Shown here piece after piece: positions 56,309-64,000 of a DNA stretch of 64,000 nucleotides (positions are counted from its first letter, which is position 1; each line of letters starts with the position of its first letter). The DNA comes from Segatella hominis (GTDB taxonomy: Bacteria > Bacteroidota > Bacteroidia > Bacteroidales > Bacteroidaceae): positions 1,983,501 through 2,047,500 of the forward strand of contig NZ_CP137559.1 in assembly GCF_019249725.2 (NCBI RefSeq). Reading direction: 5' to 3'. Below the pieces are notes generated by a model that worked only from the letters and a program-made list of their open reading frames with translations, had not been told where the DNA came from and searched no databases. The translations under genes and the position numbers were made by a program.

Positions 56309-57655
56309 TTAGATACCTGTATAATTACTTGGGGTAATCGCCATCAATTCTGCCTTCACGCTATCACTAACGTTTAATCCCTGGATAAACTCATGAATGG
56401 TTTCCTCTGTCATGTGCTTATTGGTACGTGTCAAAGCCTTCAGTGCTTCGTATGGATGTGGATAAGCCTCGCGACGCAAGATAGTCTGTATAGCCTCAGC
56501 CACTACTGCCCATGTATTGTTCAAATCTTCCTGCAACTTCTCCTCGTGCAAGATGAGCTTGCGCAAGCCCTTCAGGGTGCTCTGAATAGCAATCACACCA
56601 TGCCCCAAAGGAACACCGATGTTGCGAAGAACCGTACTGTCGGTCAAGTCACGCTGCAAACGGCTTACTGGCAACTTCAGAGCCAGGAACTGAAGAATGG
56701 CATTGGCAATACCCAAGTTACCCTCACTGTTCTCGAAGTCGATAGGGTTTACCTTATGGGGCATCGCACTGGAACCTACCTCACCTGCCTTGATCTTCTG
56801 CTTGAAGTACTCCATGGAGATATACATCCAGAAATCACGATCCAAATCGATGATGATGGTGTTGATACGACGAATGGCATCAAAGATGGCACCCAGATAG
56901 TCGTAATTGCTAATCTGAGTAGTATATTGTTCACGCTCTAAGCCTAACTTTTCGCTGACAAACTTGTTGCCGAATGCCTTCCAGTCGAACTGTGGATAAG
57001 CTACGTGGTGGGCATTGTAGTTGCCAGTAGCACCACCAAACTTGGCAGTGATCTTGCAGGCTTTCAAAGAATTGAGCTGTTCTGTGAGACGATAGACATA
57101 CACCATGATTTCCTTACCCAAACGAGTAGGAGAAGCTGGCTGTCCGTGAGTCTTTGCCAACATTGGAACATCCTTCCACTCATCAGCATAGGTCTGCAAC
57201 TGAGCAATGAGTTCCTCTACCTGAGGATAGTACACCTGTTCCAGAGACTCCTTGACAGAGAGAGGAACACTGGTATTGTTGATATCCTGAGATGTAAGAC
57301 CGAAATGGATAAATTCCTTATAAGCATCCAAGCCTCCGATCTTATCAAATTCTTCCTTAATAAAATACTCGACTGCCTTCACATCGTGATTGGTTATTTT
57401 TTCAATATCCTTCACACGTTGTGCCTCGTTCTCATCAAAATTACGATAGATGTCACGCAAACGATCAAAAAGAGCATGGTCAAATGATGCCAACTGCGGC
57501 AATGGCAGCTCACACAAAGTGATGAAATACTCTATTTCCACTCTTACACGATAACGAATCAGCGCAAACTCTGAATAATAATTAGCAAGCGCTTCTGTCT
57601 TTCCCCTATAACGGCCATCAATTGGTGATATGGCTGTCAACAAATCTAAATTCAT
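56309..57655 (-). CDS. purB: Adenylosuccinate lyase
   Basis: The protein is 448 aa of the aspartase/fumarase superfamily. It has the signature GEVGSSAMPHKVNPIDFENSEGN (~290-312, split here as GEVGSSAMPHKVNP and DFENSEGN) and TSQDINNTS (~123) and AKTHGQPASPT (~170) active-site segments. PurB splits succinylaminoimidazole carboxamide ribotide and adenylosuccinate, releasing fumarate, in purine synthesis. It is a single gene with a -7 box 34 bases upstream. Confidence 0.96.
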   Translation of the reverse strand: MNLDLLTAISPIDGRYRGKTEALANYYSEFALIRYRVRVEIEYFITLCELPLPQLASFDHALFDRLRDIYRNFDENEAQRVKDIEKITNHDVKAVEYFIKEEFDKIGGLDAYKEFIHFGLTSQDINNTSVPLSVKESLEQVYYPQVEELIAQLQTYADEWKDVPMLAKTHGQPASPTRLGKEIMVYVYRLTEQLNSLKACKITAKFGGATGNYNAHHVAYPQFDWKAFGNKFVSEKLGLEREQYTTQISNYDYLGAIFDAIRRINTIIIDLDRDFWMYISMEYFKQKIKAGEVGSSAMPHKVNPIDFENSEGNLGIANAILQFLALKLPVSRLQRDLTDSTVLRNIGVPLGHGVIAIQSTLKGLRKLILHEEKLQEDLNNTWAVVAEAIQTILRREAYPHPYEALKALTRTNKHMTEETIHEFIQGLNVSDSVKAELMAITPSNYTGI

Positions 57656-57688
57656 ATCTAATACGTATTAATATATCTGATTAGGCTG

Positions 57689-57696
57689 CAAAGGTA
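57689..57696 (-). promoter_or_regulatory. -7 box for purB
   Basis: TACCTTTG on the minus strand, 34 bases upstream of the purB start; no TTTG at the -33 distance. Confidence 0.55.
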
Positions 57697-57786
57697 GGAA
57701 AATTATCTGAAAAGACAGAAGAAATAATGATAAATTAGCTTAAAAAACAATAAAGGTTTCACAAGTAATCGTGAAACCTCTATTAG

Positions 57787-57861
57787 TGGGCGTTGACGGA
57801 TTCGAACCGCCGACCCTCTGCTTGTAAGGCAGATGCTCTAAACCAGCTGAGCTAAACGCCC
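57787..57861 (-). tRNA. tRNA-Val (anticodon TAC)
   Basis: 75 bases including discriminator A (57787). On the minus strand the acceptor stem is GGGCGTT/AACGCCC, the D arm starts TAGCTCAGCTGG, the anticodon loop is CTTACAA (TAC) and the T loop is TTCGAAT. CCA is not encoded. It is the last of three tandem copies. Confidence 0.96.
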
Positions 57862-57911
57862 GAAAAATATTCCCTGCAACTCAAATGAACTACAGGGAAC
57901 CACCCCTATAG

Positions 57912-57986
57912 TGGGCGCTGACGGATTCGAACCGCCGACCCTCTGCTTGTAAGGCAGATGCTCTAAACCAGCTGAGCTAAGCGCCC
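57912..57986 (-). tRNA. tRNA-Val (anticodon TAC)
   Basis: 75 bases, anticodon TAC. It is identical to its neighbours except for a compensated acceptor pair: GGGCGCT/AGCGCCC in place of GGGCGTT/AACGCCC (pair 6-67 changes from T-A to C-G). The pairing supports a functional gene. Confidence 0.96.
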
Positions 57987-58009
57987 TTACGTTACGTAAA
58001 GCTTAATAG

Positions 58010-58084
58010 TGGGCGTTGACGGATTCGAACCGCCGACCCTCTGCTTGTAAGGCAGATGCTCTAAACCAGCTGAGCTAAACGCCC
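58010..58084 (-). tRNA. tRNA-Val (anticodon TAC)
   Basis: 75 bases, identical in sequence to the copy at 57787-57861. It is the first of three on the minus strand, directly downstream of a full consensus promoter. Confidence 0.96.
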
Positions 58085-58104
58085 TTACGTTTCGTAAGCG
58101 GGTG

Positions 58105-58136
58105 CAAAGGTACGAACTTTATTTGATTCCACCAAA
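58105..58136 (-). promoter_or_regulatory. Promoter of the tRNA-Val cluster
   Basis: On the minus strand, TTTG (58136-58133), 20 bases, TACCTTTG (58112-58105), about 20 bases ahead of the first tRNA. Confidence 0.85.
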
Positions 58137-58231
58137 TTTTTTCGCAACTTTTTTCATTTTTTTCTTCAAAAAACTTCATTTTCCCATAAAAAGTAAAGCT
58201 TTTTACCCTTTTACCTTTTTACCCTTTTCCC

Positions 58232-58254
58232 GTTTCTCATTTCTCATTTCTCAT
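58232..58254. repeat. Heptamer tract TTTCTCA
   Basis: Three perfect tandem TTTCTCA units plus a partial, next to TTTTACCC repeats at 58201-58220. Same family as the tract at 9161-9203. Confidence 0.7.
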
Positions 58255-58300
58255 TAAAAAAAAAGAGGATGTGTCATAAAAAGTATGACACACCCTCTTT
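58254..58300 (-). terminator. Terminator of the 58323 OmpA gene
   Basis: On the minus strand AAAGAGGGTGTGTCAT (58300-58285) pairs with ATGACACATCCTCTTT (58277-58262) with one G-T pair, followed by a long T run. Same family as 52762 and 53233. Confidence 0.9.
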
Positions 58301-58322
58301 TTTAATATATATCTAATATAGA

Positions 58323-59471
58323 TTACTCTGCAATCTGAACAGTAGCACGACGGTTGAATGAGATTGGAGAAAGCTCATCTACACCACCATTAGCCTGAGT
58401 TGTGATATTACTTCTCTCTACACCCATCTTAACGAGCTCTGAAGCAACTGCCTCTGCACGACCCTCAGAAAGCTTCTGGTTGATAGCAGGAGTACCTGTT
58501 GCGCTATCAGCATAACCGTTGACGAGCAACTTAGAACCATTCTCCTTAGCGTACTTAGCAAGAGCCTGTACGTTAACCAAATCCTGCTGAGAAGCAATGT
58601 TAGTCTTATTGATGTTGAAGAATACAGAAACTGGAGTATTAACAAACTCCTTAACAGATGCAGGAGTCTCTACTGGCTTCTGGTTAGCAAGTTTCTCCTT
58701 CAAACGTTCATTCTCTGCATTAGCATCGTTCAACTTAGCATTGAGTGCATCAAGCTCTGACTGATGGAGAGCATTGATAGCATCTACGTCTGGAGTCTTC
58801 TTCCAAGTTGACTTGCCAAGATTGAACTGCAAGCCTACCTCTGCATAGAGGTTGTTGTCATGAGAATCCCAACCGCGGCGTCCGCGCTCGACACCACCAT
58901 CAATATCGTGCTCGATACGGTTCCAACCAGCCTCAAGATATACATTGAGTTTCTCAGCTACCTTCCAAGAAGACTGAACACCTGCACAGAGGTCCATTGA
59001 ATACAAGTTGTGAGTCATTGTACGACCAATACCACCACCGACGAAAGGAATTACATTCCAAACACGGTTCTCATTGTAACCGTAAAGCAAATTGCTGACG
59101 TTGAACAAGACGTGCTCGTTCAAAAGCCAATACTTATTGAACTTGCCCTGCTCGCCTGTTGCCATATCATAAACCTGCTTACCCCAGATACCCTGCAACT
59201 TGGTACGCAAACCGATACCAGGAGTAAACCACTTACCGATAGCTACAGAAACACCAGGATTAGAACGGAACTTCTTGAAAGGACTTGTTGCGAAATTCTG
59301 ACCATGCTCCTCGTTTGAATACCAAGCATTCCAATTAATACCAGCCTGAACAAACCAATTGCTCCAGAAAGAGTTTGTAGAAACACTATACTTTTCTGTA
59401 GGAGTTGCATCCTGAGCAAATCCACTCAATGAAAGACCAGCAAATGCCAGTACAGCTATTAACTTTTTCAT
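58323..59471 (-). CDS. OmpA-family porin-like protein, diverged
   Basis: About 382 aa from ATG 59471; an in-frame ATG at 59489 would add six residues ahead of the signal peptide KKLIAVLAFAGLSLSGFAQ. The barrel region (~25-215) shows FVQAGINWNAWYSNEEHGQ and NLLYGYNENRVWNVIPFVGGG. A short coiled coil (ALHQSELDALNAKLNDANAE) then precedes the OmpA domain with VFFNINKTNIASQQD and LLVNGYADSATGTPAINQ. It is clearly more distant from the three cassette OmpA proteins than they are from one another. It is probably the constitutive major OmpA of the cell wall-outer membrane link, with its own -7 box and terminator. Confidence 0.9.
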   Translation of the reverse strand: MKKLIAVLAFAGLSLSGFAQDATPTEKYSVSTNSFWSNWFVQAGINWNAWYSNEEHGQNFATSPFKKFRSNPGVSVAIGKWFTPGIGLRTKLQGIWGKQVYDMATGEQGKFNKYWLLNEHVLFNVSNLLYGYNENRVWNVIPFVGGGIGRTMTHNLYSMDLCAGVQSSWKVAEKLNVYLEAGWNRIEHDIDGGVERGRRGWDSHDNNLYAEVGLQFNLGKSTWKKTPDVDAINALHQSELDALNAKLNDANAENERLKEKLANQKPVETPASVKEFVNTPVSVFFNINKTNIASQQDLVNVQALAKYAKENGSKLLVNGYADSATGTPAINQKLSEGRAEAVASELVKMGVERSNITTQANGGVDELSPISFNRRATVQIAE

Positions 59472-59536
59472 AACTTTAATATTTAACAATCAATATATAA
59501 TTCATTAAAACGAAATCACCTTTTATATTTTGGGGG

Positions 59537-59544
59537 CAAAATTA
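59537..59544 (-). promoter_or_regulatory. -7 box for the 58323 OmpA gene
   Basis: TAATTTTG on the minus strand, about 65 bases upstream of the start; the -33 region is T/C-rich without TTTG. Confidence 0.5.
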
Positions 59545-59633
59545 CTACTTATTTTTTTATTTTTCCCTTTTTTCATAAAAAAAATGCACTTTTTTTTAAA
59601 AAAAGTTGTCTTTTTTCCATTTTTACCCCCATT

Positions 59634-61475
59634 TTAACCTAAAAGATGCTCAATTTCCTGCTGTTTGAGAATACAAAGCACATTTTTACCATCGGGAGTA
59701 TAGTTGACGTTGCTACACGCAAACAGGTCATTGACAAGGGTTTCCATCTCTTCATTGCTCAATACCTGTCCTTGCGGAATGGCAGCATTCCGTGCCAACG
59801 TCAGAGCCAACGACTGATGTACCTCATCTAAGGCCTTCACCCCCTTCTCTTTGGCTGAGAAAACCATATCCTGTACCAGATGCAGAGGGTTGACGCCATC
59901 AAGTCCGGTAGGAATCGCATTGACGGCATAACTTCCTCCACCCAGATTATCCAGTTCAAATCCCATCTTACTCATCTCCGGCAAAAGCTTTTCCAAGATC
60001 ACTTCGTCGGAAACTGGGAATTGAAGTACCTCTGGGAAAAGGACTTTCTGGGAATGACTCGTCTGTTGCTGAATCTGCTCAAGATACCGTTCATAAAGCA
60101 CTCTCACATGTGCCCGATGCTGGTCTATGATCATCAGTCCCGACTTCACCGCAGTCATCACATACTTACCTTTATATTGATAATGTGCTGGTGACTTTTC
60201 GGCTAAAATACTTTGGGATGTATTGATTTCCGTTTCGCTTTCCGACTCGAAGATATCAGCTTCTCTTTCCATCGAATCCTGATTATTCAATCCTTCATAC
60301 AACTGTTCCCACTGTTCATCCACCGGCTTTACCGCAGTTGGTTTCCCGGATGATGGGGAGGACTTGAATGGATTGTAATGCGGATTTAAACTAATCTTCG
60401 GGGCAGAAGCAGAAGAAACCACATCCGGATTGTACACCGGAATATCCGGTTTATCTTCCGTATCAAAATCGATGGAAGGAACATCATTGAACATTCCAAT
60501 GGATTCCTTGACGGCTGCCATCAAGATCTGCCAGATAGCCTGTTCGTTTTCAAACTTGATTTCTGTCTTGGTAGGATGTATGTTGACATCGATGTCATTG
60601 GGATTAACATCAAAGTACAGGAAATAAGGCACTTGTTCGCCCTGTGGAACCAATCTGTCGTAGGCTGTCATCACCGCCTTATTGAAATAAGGATGCTTCA
60701 TATATCGTCCGTTCACGAAGAAGAACTGATGGGCACCTTTCTTGCGTGCAGCTTCTGGCTTTCCCACAAAACCGGAAATCTTACACATGGTCGTCTCTAC
60801 ATTGACCGGCAAAAGATCCTGATTGATGCGCTTTCCAAACACGTCGATGATGCGCTGCCTCAGATTACCTGCCTTCAGATTAAACAATTCTGTATTGTTG
60901 CTGTGAAGCGTAAAGGCTATCTGCGGATTGACCAGTACGATGCGTTCAAATGCTGTCAGGATATTATTTAATTCCGTAGAATTGGATTTCAAGAATTTGC
61001 GGCGTGCAGGAACATTATAGAAAAGATTGTTCACTGAGAAAACACTTCCCACTGAAGAAGAACAAGCTTCCTGTCCCTCGAAGCGCGAACCAGAGATAGA
61101 CAATTGAGTACCGACTTCCTCTCCTTCCTGACGAGATTTCAGAACGACCTGAGCTACAGCTGCGATAGAGGCCAAAGCCTCACCACGGAATCCATTGGTA
61201 TGCAGATTGAACAAGTCTTCTGCCTGGCGAATCTTGGAAGTGGCATGGCGCTCAAAGGCCAGTCGGGCATCCGTTTCTGACATACCCTTTCCATCATCGA
61301 TCACCTGAATACTGGTTCGACCGGCATCCACAACGGCTACATCAATATTTTTAGCACCCGCATCAACAGAGTTTTCTACCAACTCTTTGATCACTGAAGC
61401 CGGGCGCTGAATGACTTCTCCCGCTGCTATTTGATTGGCGACAGAATCGGGCAATAATTGAATGATATCGCTCAT
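59634..61475 (-). CDS. mutL: DNA mismatch repair protein MutL
   Basis: The protein is 613 aa. The GHKL ATPase motifs at the N-terminus are [17 protein letters not shown] (~27-43), [11 protein letters not shown] (~60-70) and [12 protein letters not shown] (~95-106), followed by the transducer domain with HPTKTEIKF (~300). The linker (~340-430) is acidic and Pro/Ser-rich, and the C-terminal dimerisation domain starts near [23 protein letters not shown] do not see the DQHAxxExxxE-type endonuclease motif in full ([12 protein letters not shown] is close), so nuclease activity is uncertain. It is the third gene of a SurA-OstA-MutL run. Confidence 0.93.
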   Translation of the reverse strand: MSDIIQLLPDSVANQIAAGEVIQRPASVIKELVENSVDAGAKNIDVAVVDAGRTSIQVIDDGKGMSETDARLAFERHATSKIRQAEDLFNLHTNGFRGEALASIAAVAQVVLKSRQEGEEVGTQLSISGSRFEGQEACSSSVGSVFSVNNLFYNVPARRKFLKSNSTELNNILTAFERIVLVNPQIAFTLHSNNTELFNLKAGNLRQRIIDVFGKRINQDLLPVNVETTMCKISGFVGKPEAARKKGAHQFFFVNGRYMKHPYFNKAVMTAYDRLVPQGEQVPYFLYFDVNPNDIDVNIHPTKTEIKFENEQAIWQILMAAVKESIGMFNDVPSIDFDTEDKPDIPVYNPDVVSSASAPKISLNPHYNPFKSSPSSGKPTAVKPVDEQWEQLYEGLNNQDSMEREADIFESESETEINTSQSILAEKSPAHYQYKGKYVMTAVKSGLMIIDQHRAHVRVLYERYLEQIQQQTSHSQKVLFPEVLQFPVSDEVILEKLLPEMSKMGFELDNLGGGSYAVNAIPTGLDGVNPLHLVQDMVFSAKEKGVKALDEVHQSLALTLARNAAIPQGQVLSNEEMETLVNDLFACSNVNYTPDGKNVLCILKQQEIEHLLG

Positions 61476-61501
61476 CTTTTATAATATTACATTTTTCTAA
61501 A

Positions 61502-63193
61502 TCATCGAGATGACTCAGTCTTCACGGGCATCTCGCTCTTTTTACTGGAAAGAACCTGCAAAGGCGCAGCATGGCGCTTGATTACCTTCAACTGCTGGTC
61601 TTGCTTCTTGCCTCTCCATACGAAAATATCATTTTTATCCTTGGGGCGGATATCGTCAAACCAAGCAAAATTAGGGAGTTTCAACTTGGCTGGCGGCACC
61701 TGGGTAATCGGATAGAATGTGCCTACAGACTTATTTGACCATATTTTCTGCAACTGACGTTCTGGAGACAAGTACATTCTCATCGTATCGGTCTCCATAT
61801 AATTCATGCCAACCAGTGAGCTATCCTTATCATTGGTAAGAAAATAGATGGTCTGGACATTACCGATAGACTCGCCCATCCGTGCCTGTCCGTTTTCAAA
61901 GTAAGCCTTCATCTCCTTGGAAGTTACCTGATTGAAATGCACGCTATCTGGCATCACATCCACAGAGAGTGCCTGTCCGATGACATGAGCCATGCGCACC
62001 GTAGAGTCATTCATGTAAACCTTGATTTCTTCTCCAAGGAGTTGACGATTCAGATTCCATACAATCGGGTCCTTATACATGGTCATGCATGAATCCTGGG
62101 AATTGAATACCATGGAATCGCAAACTGCCTGGACATCCTGTCGGTAAGCTCGCACCTTGCTGTAGGCATGCACCTTGCGATAAACAGAATCGGTATTGAT
62201 ATGGAAGGTATAAATCTTCATGGTATCTGAATGCACCCACAAAGTATCCTTCTGTGAATAATCAATGGCTACCGGATTACGGGTGGCAAAACCATATCCT
62301 GTCTTTTCATTATAACGCAAATAGTTGCAGTGAAGGGTATTGCGGTTTCTCTTATCATTGTAAATCACATTACCGAAGCCCTGACTGTTTCCGTCTTTCA
62401 CATAGTAAAGACTATCACCCGTAATGGTCTTGTCCTTATCCACTAAAGTGGAGCGGCCATACAACCGGGCACGATCTGTCTTGGTATTATAATAGCCATC
62501 CTTGGTATTAACCACACTGGAGCCGGAGACAATTCTGGAAGGACCTACCATGTGGGCTGTTGATTTCCTTACATCATAATATAAGGTATCGGTAGTCACC
62601 AGGTCCTTTCCGCTACGGAGTTTCACATTGAAGACAAACTTAGCCTCTCGGGTCTTTGTATGATATTCACCCCAATCTGATACAAGGCGGTCCCTACCGT
62701 CAATCAGCGTTCCACCTTCAAAGAAGTTGGCCATTTCATACAAACGGTCATAATCCAAGCTATCGGTACGCAGGACTTGTCTGCGATGGTGCAAAACCAC
62801 ATTTTTGCGGGCTCTCATCATCTGCATCAAACCGTCATATTCTGCCCTGTCACAAACCAAGGACAAAGTATCACCCTGACGGAAATGCACATGACCGAAC
62901 GCTTTCACCGAATTGGTGTTTTGGTAAAAATAGGCACTGTCGCAAGTAAGATGCGCCCCCTGATGAAGGAACGAGACCTTACCTTTGACAATCTGCGCAT
63001 CAGGATTACTACCAAACATATCATACTTCAGTACATCCGCATGAAGAAGGTAAACACGGTCGCCTTGTGGGCGCTTCGCCTTTTTCTTGGGACTCTGCAT
63101 GGCTTGCACCAAACAAAATCCAAATAGGCATAGAATCAGCAGGAGCTTGATTCTATGCCTGTTATTATTATTGAGAAAATTCTTACTCATCAT
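61502..63193 (-). CDS. OstA-like/LptA-like protein
   Basis: The protein is 563 aa. An N-terminal membrane anchor or signal (IKLLLILCLFGFCLVQA) is followed by repeated beta-jellyroll strands of the OstA/LptA type, such as YDMFGSNPDAQIVKGKVSFLHQGAHLTCDSAYFY (split), GDTLSLVCDRAEYDG and TITGDSLYY. In Bacteroidota such long OstA-like proteins are thought to take part in lipopolysaccharide transport to the outer membrane. Its ATG overlaps the SurA-like stop (ATGA), so translation is coupled. mutL follows after 26 bases. Confidence 0.82.
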   Translation of the reverse strand: MMSKNFLNNNNRHRIKLLLILCLFGFCLVQAMQSPKKKAKRPQGDRVYLLHADVLKYDMFGSNPDAQIVKGKVSFLHQGAHLTCDSAYFYQNTNSVKAFGHVHFRQGDTLSLVCDRAEYDGLMQMMRARKNVVLHHRRQVLRTDSLDYDRLYEMANFFEGGTLIDGRDRLVSDWGEYHTKTREAKFVFNVKLRSGKDLVTTDTLYYDVRKSTAHMVGPSRIVSGSSVVNTKDGYYNTKTDRARLYGRSTLVDKDKTITGDSLYYVKDGNSQGFGNVIYNDKRNRNTLHCNYLRYNEKTGYGFATRNPVAIDYSQKDTLWVHSDTMKIYTFHINTDSVYRKVHAYSKVRAYRQDVQAVCDSMVFNSQDSCMTMYKDPIVWNLNRQLLGEEIKVYMNDSTVRMAHVIGQALSVDVMPDSVHFNQVTSKEMKAYFENGQARMGESIGNVQTIYFLTNDKDSSLVGMNYMETDTMRMYLSPERQLQKIWSNKSVGTFYPITQVPPAKLKLPNFAWFDDIRPKDKNDIFVWRGKKQDQQLKVIKRHAAPLQVLSSKKSEMPVKTESSR

Positions 63194-64000
63194 TTAACCC
63201 AACCTTGATATTCAAATTTACAATTTTTGTAGCGATCGTTCATGCGCACATAAGTACGCTTTATCTTATCAACCACCCAATCATGCAAAGTCTTCTCACG
63301 TTCTTTAGCCAAGACGACATCCTTCATCACCTGGAAATCCTCTGTAATGGTAGCACGATGTCCTTCCACTTTATTGAGAAGTTTCACGATAGCACAAGTT
63401 GTCTTACCTCTGGAATTAATCATGGTGAAAGGTGCGGAGATTTCTCCTACCTTCATCGTATCAATGGCACGAGCCACCTCTGTAGGAAGATCTTTCAACT
63501 GGAATCGGGATGTACGGGTTCCTCCCTGAGTTGTATTGGCCATCAAACCCTTGTTGGAACGGGTATCCTTATCATCAGAAATGACTGTAGCTGCATCCTC
63601 GAATGTAAACTTCTTGTTTCTGATGTCGGTAGCAATTGAATCTAATCTTGACAAAGACTTGTCAATGGCCTCCTGAGATACGTTTGGCTTCAGAAGGATG
63701 TGGCGAACCTTGATTTTATCACCTCGTTTATCAATCAACTGGATGATATGATAACCGAACTCAGACTCTACGATTTTGGAAATTTTCTTAGGGTCAGTCA
63801 AGTTGAACGCTACATTGGCAAATGCAGGATCCAACATACCACGACCTACATAATCCATTTCACCACCCATGCGTGCAGAGCCTGGATCTTCAGAATAAAG
63901 ACGTGCTAAAGTGGCAAAAGAAGTTTCACCCTTATTGACACGATCTGTAAATTCACGCAGTTCGTTCTTGACACGAGTGATTTCCTCCATGGAAATCTTA
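63190..64000 (-). CDS. SurA/PpiC-type peptidylprolyl isomerase, 5' truncated by window
   Basis: The frame is open to the right edge, so ATG 63990 is internal and the N-terminus lies outside. The visible ~270 aa include the end of one parvulin domain (ARLYSEDPGSARMGGEMDYVGRG, then VESEFGYHIIQLID) and a second, degenerate one (KVRHILLKPNVSQEA to KVGEISAPFTMINSRGKTTCAIV). Two parvulin domains with a helical tail fit SurA, the periplasmic chaperone that hands outer-membrane proteins to the BAM complex. It is co-transcribed with the OstA-like gene, a sensible pairing for outer-membrane assembly. Confidence 0.85.
   Translation of the reverse strand, partial: KISMEEITRVKNELREFTDRVNKGETSFATLARLYSEDPGSARMGGEMDYVGRGMLDPAFANVAFNLTDPKKISKIVESEFGYHIIQLIDKRGDKIKVRHILLKPNVSQEAIDKSLSRLDSIATDIRNKKFTFEDAATVISDDKDTRSNKGLMANTTQGGTRTSRFQLKDLPTEVARAIDTMKVGEISAPFTMINSRGKTTCAIVKLLNKVEGHRATITEDFQVMKDVVLAKEREKTLHDWVVDKIKRTYVRMNDRYKNCKFEYQGWVK

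Noticed and set aside
59634..61475. Frameshift or truncation in mutL
   Set aside because: The frame is intact through N-terminal ATPase, linker and C-terminal domains with normal length for Bacteroidota.

Overview
The window is a chromosomal segment of a Bacteroidota bacterium, most likely a gut Prevotellaceae (Prevotella/Segatella copri-like). This rests on Bacteroidota-type promoters (TTTG, 19-21 bases, TAnnTTTG) in front of many genes, little sign of Shine-Dalgarno sites, lipoproteins of the SCKDYDDD (PL29 N-terminal-like) type, FISUMP-like and DUF1573 proteins, and typical Bacteroidota housekeeping genes. The genus is an inference; no rRNA is present.

Left part (1-23.3 kb) is housekeeping: a truncated membrane-anchored protein, DUF3822, rsmD, an AspT/YidE-like transporter, a PfkB sugar kinase, a secreted protein, meso-diaminopimelate dehydrogenase, a minus-strand run rsmA-frr-rsgA-AraC regulator-gmd, a flippase-like membrane protein, pepD, corA with an unusual leader, a DUF349 protein, a five-gene 2-oxoacid:ferredoxin oxidoreductase operon, and a trpS-MATE pair.

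The centre (23.5-53.3 kb) is an accessory island of three paralogous surface-protein cassettes. Each has a 1160-1250 aa lipoprotein, a strong hairpin, a ~170 aa lipoprotein, optional cargo, and a 377 aa OmpA-family protein. Cassette 1 (33.5 to 25.2 kb) reads left; cassettes 2 (35.2-43.2 kb) and 3 (47.1-52.7 kb) read right. All three large genes are preceded by the same 83-bp leader, which begins abruptly at a small palindromic site (TATCTC-TCGTCAG-GAGATA). Between cassettes 1 and 2 lie a tyrosine recombinase and a single consensus promoter, aimed at cassette 1 in this assembly. Cassettes 2 and 3 have no recognisable promoter upstream of their site. The layout predicts a promoter switch that selects one of three surface operons. 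Three AAA-ATPase/PD-(D/E)XK genes lie among the cassettes.

Right part (53.3-64 kb) is housekeeping again: asnS, an RluB-type pseudouridine synthase with a long Gly/Tyr/Asn/Arg tail, purB, three tRNA-Val(TAC) genes, a fourth OmpA-family porin, and a mutL/OstA-like/SurA-like run that leaves the window.

The two signals most worth following are the recombinase-promoter switch at 33.5-47.1 kb and the corA leader at 14.58-14.72 kb, where an acidic 12-residue peptide ORF precedes mutually exclusive RNA hairpins.
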